This document shows, piece by piece, positions 48,401 through 60,560 of a DNA stretch of 64,000 nucleotides. The position numbers and the translations under genes were made by a program. Location of the stretch: assembly GCA_013397455.1 (NCBI GenBank), contig VYZB01000213.1, positions 881,052-945,051 of the forward strand, in the 5' to 3' direction. The DNA comes from Crotophaga sulcirostris. Lineage: Eukaryota > Chordata > Aves > Cuculiformes > Crotophagidae. Position 1 is the first letter of the stretch. Each line of letters begins with the position of its first letter. The notes beneath the pieces were generated by a model. The model had not been told where the DNA came from, searched no databases, and worked only from the letters and a program-made list of their open reading frames with translations.

Positions 48401-51400
48401 ATCTTTGTATATAAAACATAGATATTAGTGCAAAAGAAATACATTAAGCCCATTACGAATATTTTTGTACCATGCTTATAAATTGAATTTACAGTGTTAT
48501 GCTTTTATCTTTATTGGTTTAGCTAGTGACAGATGCCATTCTGGACCCCAGGTAACATCCCTAGCATTTCATTTAGTAGCAGGTATTTTCACATCCAAGC
48601 ACTATAAATGCTGTTTTTTGGTGAAACCTGTGTTTATACAAGTGTTTACACACATCTGTCTAAAGAAAGGGCCACAGATGGTCAAACTTGGGAGACTGGG
48701 AACCATTTTATAGACCATTCTGGCATTCTTATGTGAAGGCTTGATACTCCATTAGCAGAAAAAGAGTTTTTAAAGCTGACTGCAGGAAAGGAATAAGGTC
48801 AGTCCCAGAAACTTTCATGCCCTGGTGAATCAAAAGAAGGGCACAAACTCTCAATCCTTTGTACTCCTATGCTGGCACATCAATGACCATCTCATGGGGA
48901 TTTTGTGGAATGAAGTCGTATGGCACCAATGCCTCCTTAATTTGTGTGACCTAGAAGTGAAAGAAAACCTAAAGAAATAAGAATATGTAATGAATGGAGA
49001 AGAGCTATCTACAATAAGAATGTATACTGGAACAATCCAGCCTAAGCTACCTTCACCCAATTTTGACTCGTTATGTTTGGCACCATATATTTTACTTTCA
49101 CCTCCTGATATTTGTAACATTTCCTGGTTATCCAGTTAATGCTTAAGAACAAAATAATTAAAAGGTTCACACTTTGCATCATAAGAAGTTCCTTAAAACA
49201 GAGGAAACCCCTGTAGAAGTTATATCTTGCCATCAGCATTTTTTTTTTCTGAATAAGATGTTGTTATCGTTTTGCTTTTGATATGGGGCTATATTTTAAC
49301 AGTTGCTAACAAAACTAAAAGGTTAGGAAAATATTTTTTCGCTATGTTTTAGTGTTTCAAACAAAAGTATTTTTCATTTCTACCAGGCTGTTTTGAACTT
49401 TTGGCTACTATTTAAAAAACAAACAAGCAAAAACCAAACAAGCAAAATCCCGGAATATCCCAAAACTTATATTTTTTTCATAGTTTAAATTTTTTCAAGA
49501 AAATTAGTAAATTTTCAATGAAAGTAAAGGTAAACCATACTTCAACATTACAGAACCAGGCTTGTGGGTTTTGCTCTTGGCACTTTTTGGTTCCAAATAT
49601 TATTCCCTCATGATCAAGTTGAGCTGACTTAAATAAAATAAAACAATAATAATAATAATTTTAAAAATATTTTCTGATTGGTCAATATATTTTTGCTACA
49701 TATTTCTATATTTCAATACTGTAGTGTAGTAGAGGACACTCACACTCTGTTGTGTTGCACGAAACCAAAATAGGAGTCAATATTGGCACTGCCCATACAG
49801 AAAGGATCACTTTTTCTGTCTTCTAGGTGAAGACTTACTTACAGGAACAGCAATATTAAACTTAGAAGCACAGCCAAGTGAGTAACAATTGCATAAACTC
49901 TAAATAACATAGCAAACAAACTTCAGTGACAACCTCCCAAATCTCTGGGTTTATGAATTTAGAAGACCGGCCATCCTTGCATAATTTGAACTGTCCCATG
50001 GTATGTCTAGAACTCTGAAGAGGAAATAATGTTTTCTAGTAGACAATTAGAGGAAACATATCTTTCAGGGATTATCAGAGTGGGAAAAAACTCTGACTTC
50101 TACATAGTGATGATTTGACAATTTTGCATTCTACAATAACCAAGCTCTTCACTATTGCTAACTTGCTGTGGCAGGAACTTCATAGTAAGTTTTAATTATG
50201 GAAAGACCAAATGCATTAATTTTGTAGTCACAGAACTTCTGTGTGAATCATTACAGCTGTTCTCACAGTCATGGAAAGTTTGCAAACAGGGGTGCTGCTG
50301 TGGTATCCTAATAACATGAATAAATTGGAGATAACACCCATTCGTTGGTTCTATGTGAAGATATGATTTCTAATTGGTACTATCTGACTATATCCAACTT
50401 TTATTTGAATATGATTTTTGTTGCAACTATTTTGGTAGTTTTGGTTGGATGTTTTAATTACCATCTGGGTAGAAATATTTCAGTTCTGCTTCCTAAAAGC
50501 TAATCTCTCTTCCTAACTTTTCACTGATGGTCTTTCTGTCAGATAGATTCTTGCTCAAACTGTCTGCCTTAGAATTGATCAAATCTCAGATATTTCCATC
50601 CTTAATCTCTTCCCTTACAGTCTCATTACCTGGTATAATGTTTTGAACCTCCAAATCCACAGTGATCACTCTCTTAATGATTTTCTGAATTATTAATATT
50701 CCCATTTTTACAGAAGCCCAGAGAGTCTTGTACAAGGTTATTTAAGAGGGTCAGCCTGTGTCTTCAAATCCATTGTCTATGCCCTAGTTATGCTCTCCCT
50801 CTGAGCTTTCTAAGGAACAAACCTTTTCCTTCCCTACTCTTCTTAGATAATTATAATTCTGACTGAGACTAATAAACACAAAGTTAAAAACTTTGATCTT
50901 CAAGGATGCTTAAATTTGAGATTAATTTTGTGACTAGGTGAGGCTTTTTTTATGGGAAAAAGTCTTTTTAAAGTGGAGACGATTTAATGAAGGAACAAGA
51001 ATAAGACTACAGGTGATCAGTCACAGTGCTTGACAGCTGAATTATAAAGATTAATTCTCCAGTAATGTTGGTGAGGCACTTCTGAGAAACTTCCCAAAAG
51101 AAATTAATTCTCTGATTCACTGAAGGTTTCTGAATAGCGAATACATAGAAACAGTGTGTTTTGTAAAGGTAACTTGACGCACTCTAAAGAGCTGATTCAT
51201 TCTAAAAGGTTCTTTAATGAACCATCTTCCCTTGGCTTTTTAAAAAAAAAAAAACAAAATGTCCTTTCACTTCTCTTAAGAACAGGCTTTTGCTGTTTTT
51301 CAGTATCCATATGCTCTCTCCTTGGAGACTTCTCTGAGCCAGCTATGAAACAAGTACCCCCCAGAAAGACACAGTGCAAGTTGATTACTGCTTCAATCAT

Positions 51401-54400
51401 CCCTGATTTAATGATCTCTACTTCTGAAGTGGATACTCAGATTCAAGTCCATTCTGTTCTCTGATTTTTTTATTCCAAATTACTTTCATTAACTGTCTTC
51501 TTTATTTGGAACTTTTTAGTCCAGATTATTCAGATACCAAATTAAAATGAAAACTAACACCAAATTAATAGGTAGCCATGTGCTTGGATAGCTGTAATAA
51601 TTTTAGTTCTCTTGTGATGACATTCAGATAATTCTCCACAATGCTTTTTCTTTCTTCTTTTGTTTTTCTAACAATTTGTCGTTCATTTCCCATTAATGCA
51701 TGTCCAGGCTTGTTTGCTCTTCTAGCTGCTACAGCCACTGGGAGGCCAGTTTATATCCCTTTATAAGGTCCAGTTCCTTTATGCAGTGCTTACTGAAGAG
51801 TGCTCCCTAGTTAACAAAAGTGTGAGGAAAAACTTGGCTTTTTGGAGATGACAAAGGCAAGCTGGGTACCTTAACGTGGCATTCATTTAGGCAGGACTGG
51901 CACTCTGAAAAGAGCAGTTCTCCTAAGCCCTGGGAATTTATAGCTGAAAGAGAAGTTATTACTTGTTATGCTTTTTTAAAAAAGGGGGGTGGGGGGAAGG
52001 GAGAGACTAAAGTTGTAAAACAATTATGGAAGTATAATACAAACAAATAACAACACACTCTGTCCAGTCATTTGATGAGGAAATAATCAAATGTGTTATG
52101 TTGCAATTATTCGAGAGAATCAGGCACTGTAACTCTTCTAGCCTTATTTCTTGCAACTAACTCACTGCATGATGCTATACAAGAAATTTGTACTGCTGTT
52201 GGAGTTCATCTGATGCCAGGATTACTGACTGACGATGGCTGCTGTTAGACTACATCAGCTATATCTTGTGCTGTATCACATCTGTGCTTCCTTTGCAGGC
52301 AGAAAGGATGTTCCACTGCTATTTGCCTTTCTGTGGTTTAAGCAGCGTGTGCTTGTCACAGGCACATGCTTTGGATGGCCAGGTTTGAGGGACAGGTCAA
52401 ACACCCTTGGAAGAGGGAAACATGGAATGGGACAAGAGGGATGCTATGAACCTGTCCCTTTTAGAGTGAGAAAAATGGAGATTATTCTTTTTATTCAACT
52501 TTGTTTTTCTTAAGTTCTCTGCATTTTTAGCACATTTCCTCAGTAATTACAACTTATTCTGGACATCTGGCAAGACTGCTCTGGGAGGACAATTTCTATG
52601 GTTTGCAGAGGATAAATTGAGAAAATGTGAAAATGTTCACCCCTGGAATTCATATAGCATGTGATGTTACTGCAGCAGCCAGTGTGAGCGGCTCTTCTGA
52701 GCCTGTATGCAATGCTGCTTCTCTTCAGAAACCCAGCAAGTCACATTTCAGACTCTGCCTTGCCTTTGTTATCTTTAGGGGAATGGACTTAAAACTCTGT
52801 TGCTGTAGTTTATCACTTCTGAACAAAATGTTTATGTGTTTATTGACCTGAAAAGGAGATGTTTCCTCCCCAGCTGGGTGAAACATGGAAACATAGCCTG
52901 GGGAACGACTGCAAACACATTGCAATTCTCTGTGTTTTTTGGACATCATATTTTTTCCCTTATTTTATATTTTTACCCCAGTTAGCTTAAGTTATGCAGG
53001 TTAGGCTGTTTGTTTCAGAGGTATTCCATTACTGAGTGTGATGCTTTATGAAATTGTCAGCTAAGCATTAATCACCATTTAGCTGTCATTTCAGCTGTGT
53101 CTGACATTCATTAAACTGTACCTCAGGATATACACATCTGGCAATGACAGTCATTTGTTAATTGAATGTGACTTTTAATGAACTTTTCACCCAGCAGGCT
53201 ATTCCAGGGATTTGTGAACAACTGTATTTGTTACAAGTGGTTTTGTAATATTTGGTAGCAAGCATAAAAAAAAATGTAGTGGCTTTGTTGTAGCTGGTGC
53301 AGCATGCAGGGTTGCACGTATTTTGTCTGTTAATCCCCACAGGTACCAGATTCACAAAATTATGTCTGACTTAATAAATGCAAATTCCTAACAGGTGTCT
53401 CATAGCCATTCTCAAATGCATCATTTGAGGATGGCTTTTCATCACACCAGCCATCATAGTGAGTAGCCTCCTCAATGGCAATATCACCAGCCTGATTTGT
53501 CTACCTTCCTCTCTGTTCTTTGAAGAGAAGCCTGGTGTTGATAGCATGGTGTATGTGCTGTTGGTGAGGCTGCATGTGTGCCTGTGTTCTCCATGGAGGT
53601 GACACAGGAACAGCTTGCTTTCACTCAGAAAACAGGAACGGGCTTCAAAGGGTAGCACATGCTTTTCATAGGACAGAAGTGAAGATGACCAAAATGATAG
53701 GACACAAGTCCGCTGTGTGTCTATCTGGGATGCAAAAAAAGCAACTTTATGGCAGGAATGGACTCTTCCTGGTTCTTTTGGTTCTGTTTCTAATAAGGAT
53801 TTGTTTGTAACAACTAGCTCAAGAGATGCCTCTTTCTTTATCATCTCAATTTCTGATTCCCATTGGTTACATTCCTTTGGAAGAGCTGGAAATCAAATAT
53901 AGAACAGGATGAGGGAAGCTTTGGAAATTAGCTATGTATACAGAGACTCGGCCAAAGCATTAATAGATTCAAAGGAAAATTGCAAAAAGAAAGAAAATAA
54001 TCTAAATGAGGGCAACTGGCAATATGAATATCAAAAGAGGACTAGTTTGGAAATGGAAATACAGCACACTTGGAATTAATATAGACTCTTTCTAGGCCTG
54101 GCATGATTCATACAGTGCCAACAGGCTGTACAATTTGCATCAGTGTCTATGTTTCAATACAATTTTGTAACCAGGCTATTTAAATGCTCTAATCCTTTTA
54201 TGAATGTGTGTGGGAGCCTGGAGATGAGGAAGGGTTGGAGGCAAGAGCTGGATATCTGCAGGGCACATCTCACATGCAACCTGTCAGGGCCAACTCCGGG
54301 CTGAAAAAGCAGCATATCTCTTCAAACCCTGGCTTTGTCTTTCTAATACGAACATATATTTCAGCTGGAGATCTTCTGAACAGACATTTCTGAATCTAGG

Positions 54401-56547
54401 CAATGTAATCTCCTCCCTTCTCCTTCGAATGCTTTATTTCAAAGTCCATGTACAGGTGTCAGTTCTGCTCCAGGTCACAGTGAGTTGTGAAGGCTGATGC
54501 TGTATCGCAAACGACAGGATACTTGCATGTGGAAGTTTGCATGTCTTTGGGTGCATCCATGTAATCTTATGAATCAGAAGGCTGATCTTTGCTTCATACC
54601 TGCTTTCAACTTCTGTGGAGTTAACTCTTGATTCATGCTAATTTAGAGGCCAGTTGCAAGAGGCCAATATATTGGAGGCCTTCTCCAGGTTTTGATCAAT
54701 ATAAGGATGAGGTAGTAACAAGACTAAGAAATTGCCACTTCGAGTAATTGTGCTATGCAAACTAGGAAGGGCTGCATACAGTGCTCATGCTGTCAGTATT
54801 TTAATGAAAATACTGGCAAATAAGTGAATAAAAATATCTACTATTCCTGCTGTAACTCCTTTTCCAACTAGCATTCTCCCCAAGATTTTTGAATATCTCC
54901 AGAGTCTGAGCTTTACCCAAGTAAGCATGAAAGCTGCAGTTGTTAAAGTTGCAGGGAGCTGAGACAGAGAGATGATGGACTTGCTTTTCTGTTTCTGTGG
55001 CCTGTTATAAGCCTTTTTGCTTTCAATCATTTATTAGAGGTCTCACACACATAAAAACCTGAAATCTGGAAATCTGAATTTTTGTGTTCAATTGCACCTG
55101 ATGGATATTTCTTCCATAATTTGCACTTTTTTTTACCCGTTCATGATATTTGTTTCTACATAATTCTCTGAGTATGTGAGCAAAGTGTCATTTAATAATG
55201 TGCCATGTGGAATAAATACTTCCTTTTATTTGTTTCAAAACCACTGTCTGAGGATTTCATTCAGTGCCTCTCTTTTGTTGTGAAGCAGAAGTTGCATCTG
55301 GACCCTTTAAGTAGTTATTAATCGTTTTCATCTCAAGATAATTGAGTTTCTTCATAAACGCCTTCATAGGTCTTTCCTAAAAGACCTTCACAGAAGCATT
55401 AATGGTATTTAAGAGTCCTGTATAGGCTGGATCATTTACTGGCTGAAACCTTCAGCAGACAGCATTTCCCCATGAGTTCAGATTTATTCCTATGCCAACT
55501 GATTCTATTCTTTAGGATATTATAAAGTGGATTGCCTCAAACACAAATACCCTCTGGACCCCTTTTCAAGATTTAGTACCTTCTATTTGGCTGACTTCAA
55601 AAACTATTTGAGTTATAAGTTTACACTTCAGTTACTGGAACAGTTTATTCAATATCTGACCTCTCTAGGAACTTCTGGGTGAAAAGGACTTAGGCCACCT
55701 GATGTTATTATCCATTTTACATATCTGAGCTATTTTTTTTTCTCCCAGCCATTCAGTGTGAGATAACTCTTCAGACCAGTTTTTTATAAAGAGTATAGAT
55801 ATGAATGTCTCCAAGCTCTTTGGTAGTGAACACTGCAACAGAGTTGCATTAGCACCCCTTCCTTGGCCTTTTCCGTGATCCTTCTGCTCCAAAATAATCT
55901 TTCAGCTCTGCAAAACTTCCTAGTTCTTGTGGTCTAAGATTTTATTAGTAACTTTTATACTTGTCTTTAGCAAGTTGTTCTTTGAGATCTTTGTTTATAG
56001 TTTTAAGCCTAATTTGTCTGTGTTTATGATGTATGTAAGCTCCCTTGTTTGCATACAACTTCCACTTTTTGAAAAATGCCTTTTCCCTTTGGATAAGGCC
56101 TCTTTTTTTATTTAGCCCTTTCATCTTATTTATAGCCCCCTAAGAATTAATTTTTTTACAAGGAATATTAATTTATTCTGCATCTCTTAAGATGATGCTT
56201 TTAAGGAGGGCAAAATGTCGGATTTCTAAAGCCAGTTCTGTAGAAGAAAGGAGAGAATTCAGCAAGCTCCTCTAGTGTAAGAGTTAGCCTGAGCCCCTGC
56301 TACATTGCTGCCTGCAGTACTGTGGCTGCTGCAACCCTAGGAGAACCCAGCTCAGCACAGCTCTACCCCCAGCTCAGGAAATGGCTGCTGGCAGGAGTTT
56401 GCTACATGGCCCACCAGTGAGGATGGAGAAGGACGGTGGTCCTGCAGCTCCCCACCACTCCCCAGATGCAGTCCCCCTCCTCTTCTGGCTGACATCGCCA
56501 GTGGCCACTGCAGTGGGGATACTGCACAGGAAGAAAAAGAATAACAG
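42441..56547. other. Long noncoding AT-rich region
   Basis: Fourteen kilobases in which I recognise no exon, RNA gene or well-defined repeat. A TA/TG-rich low-complexity stretch (ACATATACATGTACATATA) lies at 42590-42680. The longest open frames (- strand, 45427-45879 and 53371-53844) resemble no family I know and look like chance. It could be a long intron or 5' region of the next gene, or simply intergenic. Confidence 0.5.
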
Positions 56548-57115
56548 AAATATAGAATCATAGAATCATGGAATCATAGAATGTTTTGGGTTAGAAGGGA
56601 CCTTAAAGATCATCCAGTTCCATCCTCCCTGACATGGACACCTTCTACTAAGTCAGGTTGCTCAAAGCCTCATCCAACCTGGTCTTGAACACCTCCGGGG
56701 ACAGGGCATCTACAACTTCTCTGGACAACCTGTTCCAGTGCCTCACCACCCTCACAGTAAAAAATTTCTTCCTAATATCTAATCTAAATCTACGCTCTTT
56801 CACCTTAAAACTGTTACCCATCATTCTTTCATCCTGTCACTGCACTCCCTGATAAAGAGCCCCTCCCTACCTTTCCTGTAGGCTCCTTTTCAGTACTGGA
56901 AGGCTGCTATAAGGTCTCCACAGAACATTCTCTTCTCCAGGCTGAACAAGCCCAACTCTCTCAGCCTGTCCTCATAGCAGAGGTGCTCCAGCCCTCTAAT
57001 CATCTTCATGGCCCTTGTGTGGACTTGCTCTTAATAGATCCATGTCCTTCTTGTGCTGAGGTCTTCAGAATTAAACACTGTACTCAGGTGAGGTCTCATG
57101 GGGTCTCCCTTGACC
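56548..57115 (-). mobile_element. CR1 LINE 3' region
   Basis: Antisense CR1 beginning with its tail, three to four units of ATAGAATCATGGAATCATAG (56552-56582), then GGTTAGAAGGGACCTTAAAG, CTGGACAACCTGTTCCAGTG, CCTCACCACCCTCACAGTAA, CTTCTCCAGGCTGAACAAGC. It is among the better-preserved 3' ends in the window. Confidence 0.9.
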
Positions 57116-59684
57116 TTGTAAAAGTCTGCATTTTGCTATTGTTTCATTTTTACTTTAATTATATCCTGTTTATCTAAAAAAAATTAGATCCCAGGTGGAA
57201 CAAGGTCATAGGACTAGCAAGGATCCGGGCCACTGAATTCATTCCCTGGCTTCTAGGATGACGGTAAAACATAATTTTTCCTCATAAATTTCTCAACTGG
57301 AATTCAAACATAGTCATCCACAGTATTTTGCTCGCTGTTTTGTTTCTTGTGATAGCACTTAATTTCATTAGAAGCTTCTTTGGGATTTAATCTTATATTA
57401 TTTTCTTTCTGAAACATTAAACAATATGTACAATATAATATAAAGAAAGAAAGGTTTAGCATGAATATTATTAAAGTACACTAGGATTTTCCCCTAATCT
57501 TCCAGATGTCTAAAAATATAGAAACTGCACAGGGTTACATGAAAAGTTGCTCAGCAAGGCTTACAGATATAAAATCTGTTTTTCAGGTGACACTGATATT
57601 GCTAAAAGGAAGGAAAAATTAAAATAAATCCAAGAAATAGCAGTTCATGATAAACAAAGGGAAGACAAACCCTATAGTGGCTCTAAGTGGGGTGCTCCAT
57701 GCTTCTGTCACATCATGCTCATAGCAGAAAATAACTTGATCCCAGCTGCTTCAAACCAGCTTTTCACTACTGAACATCACTGAGGTAACCGATTTGCTCC
57801 TTTGTAGAAAGGATTTTTCTCTCAGTGCCACAGTGGGAATATGTATATCCCTGAAGAACTTTTTGCCATATAGTAACTATCTCATTTATTGATGTTTGCG
57901 GTTTTTCCGGGCATTTGTGTTGGGTCTAATTCAGAACAGGTGTCTGAAGTGCTCCCTACCAAACACCACACGTGACCTCCCACCTGTACATGGCAGACAC
58001 CAGCTGCATGACGAAAGGTAACCAGCATCTTGTACTACCTCAGAAATACTACCACTACAACAGCCACAAGGAATATGCAGGTTGGACTTTCCCTCAGAAG
58101 ATTTCCATATGGGCTAGAAAGACATCAAGGCCACCACAAAATATTAGCAAGTCCAGGATGGCATTTTGGCACTAACACCTGTAATGGTGATACATATTGT
58201 GGTTGGGTGTCTTCTTCTTCCCTCACGTGTCCCCACACCAAGGAAGCACCTTAGGTGATCAGCACACTGAATTCCAGTTACTGCTGGAAGAACGAGCTGC
58301 TGAAGGTAAATCTGTGGTATAAATACTAACTTCATGGGAGAACAACTGCAGGTTCGTTATTCTGAGTAAACCTTTCTTATAACCCCCCAAAAAATGAGAG
58401 ACATCTGCTAATTATTTTCATCATAGAGCTTAAAATAGTAGTCATAACGTTTTTTGGAGAAATCAAACCATCTGCCCAAATAACAAAAAAAATACCAAAG
58501 AGACTAATCATTAGAAGAGGTACAGTAAATTATATTCTAAGAAAAGTATTTTAGAGAGACTGTTGGCATGACTCCAAACTACAGCTGTTATACTTTCAGA
58601 GGACATTTGGAAAGATCTAATAAAAATGCAAGATAATCAACCAATTCTAAGCCATCACCTGAGTTATTAGGTGTTTAAAGTTCCCATTGTAAATTGGATT
58701 ACTGTAATAACATGGCTTAAATAGTTTTAAAAATAGATCCTAAGTATTTCAGGTCACACCAGAAGAATGTTAAAAGTAAACTCAAGGAATTTTAGGTTAA
58801 GGAATGCCAACTTCAGTTTCAAAATGAAATAAAATTCTAACCCTCTGATTACCTTTATTTGTTACCATAAATAAATATGATAAAAAGATTGACATAGTTT
58901 GCAGTGTAAGCTCTGAAAACCCCAGTTGCAATACCCATCTTTAACTGAATCTGTCCAGCTCTCAGAATAACACCTATGAATTGAAAACCACTGTGCAAGT
59001 TCCCTTGTGGCTGTCACTGGATCTAGAGAAATGGCTCAGATGTGTGTGGATTGGATGCAATGAGATTATCAAAACACTTTAAAGGTGTAAACACTTTCTG
59101 AAATGAACAGTTAGTTCAGAATCCTTTTGGATTCTACAACATAGAAAAAACTATGTAAAAAAACAGTGCCTAAAATTTCTAGATCTTTTAAAAAGCTTTC
59201 AAAGCCAAATTGGTATAATATGGTTTAACACATCCAGCTGTGGGGAACGTGATTGTGCCATGCTATTCTCTAAGATGCCAGCTGATAACTTTTATGTTTT
59301 CACTGAAACAAAAAAGACATTCCTATATTATTCACAGGGCAACATTTTAAGAGGAAAAATGCAAAGACTGCTGATTTCAGGCCCAGGCTGGGTTTTTTCA
59401 AACCTCCTGTGTAAAGGATGTCCCAGAGGCCAGAAGTCTTGTGACAGAGACTGCACTATTGTGGCTCACTGTGGGTTGTGACAAAGATTCTAGCCAAAAA
59501 GGGTCACATATGGCTACATCCAGGTGCCAGCTTTTTTACATTGTTTTCGCACCAGAATTTGTCAGACACTGGCTGCTTGCATCGGGCAGGAGTGGGAGGA
59601 TGTCCTGTGTTATTTTGCTGGTGCCGTTGGAGGGACTGCAGCCAAAAAAAAAAAAAAAAAAAAACCCCACAAAGAATTGAGACT
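57116..59684. other. Noncoding region
   Basis: AT-rich sequence with no recognised gene. It ends in a run of 21 A (59644-59664) directly before a CR1 fragment. Confidence 0.5.
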
Positions 59685-59878
59685 AAAATTTCTTCACTGA
59701 AAGGGCTGTCGGGCACTGGCACAGCTGCCCAGGGAGGTGCTGGAGTCACCATCCCTGGAGGTGTTTAAAACACAGGCAGGTGAGTTCCTCAGGGATGTGG
59801 TTTAGGAAGTGGACAGGTACGGCTGGATTCAATGATCTCAAAGGTCTTTTCCAACCAGGTGATTCTATGACGCTAAAA
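59685..59878 (+). mobile_element. CR1 3'-end fragment beside the second CpG island
   Basis: + strand CR1 3' end: TTCTTCACTGAAAGGGCTGT, CAGCTGCCCAGGGAGGTGCT, AAGGTCTTTTCCAACCAGGT, GATTCTATGA. About 190 bases long, relatively little diverged. Confidence 0.85.
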
Positions 59879-59924
59879 TGAGCCAGGCTCCAGGTAAGAG
59901 CTCTATTTTTCCGTGCTGGTTTGG

Positions 59925-60560
59925 GTGAGCGGGCACCGGGACCCGCTCTCCTCGCAGGGGGACCCCGGGCTGGCTGTTCCCCCACGCCCGTTGGAGGTGA
60001 GGGGGGGTCCCGGGCCAGCAAAGACAAGACGCGGGGCACCGACCCGCCCCACGGCTGCTGACGACACCCACCATCAATTTCCTTCATTTAGGGGAGAGCC
60101 GCCCCCTTGGGGCCTGGCCACCCCCTCCTTCGCGCCGCTCCGTGCCGGGACGGGCGAGGGGCGGGGCGGCCCCCTCCGCCTCCCGGCGCGGCCGCGGCTC
60201 CCGGCGCGTCCCCGGCCGAGGGAGCGGCTCCTCCGGCGCCGGGTGAGTCGCGGGGCGGGCGGAGGGGGCTGCCCGCACCCACCCGGGGGGTGTGGGGAGT
60301 GGGGTGTCCCGTCCAGCCCCGGCGTGTGCGGGTACCGTGCGCAACCCCCCGGCTCCGGAGCCTCAGCCGCCCCCCCCCCCCCGCGCGCGCCGCGGCTTTG
60401 GCGCCGTCCCACGCTCCGGAGAAGTTCCCGCCGGGGGGGGGGGCGGGGGGCGCAGCCCGGGGTGCTGAGGGACAGGAGCGGTGGAGCCCACCTGGGAACC
60501 CTGGATAAGTCCCTGGTGGTCTCTCTGTCCCAGGTGCTGCCATGCGAGCAGGTTTAACCT
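59925..60560 (+). promoter_or_regulatory. Second CpG island, probable promoter of the next gene
   Basis: Very GC-rich, CpG-dense block standing alone in AT-rich DNA, with GC boxes (GGGGCGGGGC near 60160), a 13-base C run (60370-60382) and G runs at 60433-60450. A splice donor of near-perfect consensus (CGG|GTGAGT, intron from 60243) on the + strand suggests a 5' noncoding exon ending at 60242. The likely owner by synteny is PKIB, which is inference. The long open frames here simply reflect the lack of stop codons in GC-rich DNA. Confidence 0.55.

Noticed and set aside
53371..53844. 157-codon open frame on the - strand
   Set aside because: No known family recognised and low-complexity, Met- and Leu-rich end. 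A second frame of 47 codons over 53390-53530 (containing DAFENGYETP) looked exon-like, but its upstream AG has no pyrimidine tract and I could not match it to a protein.
59913..60557. 214-codon Pro/Arg/Gly-rich frame and its antisense partners
   Set aside because: All frames stay open in this GC-rich island. The composition is that of translated CpG-island DNA.
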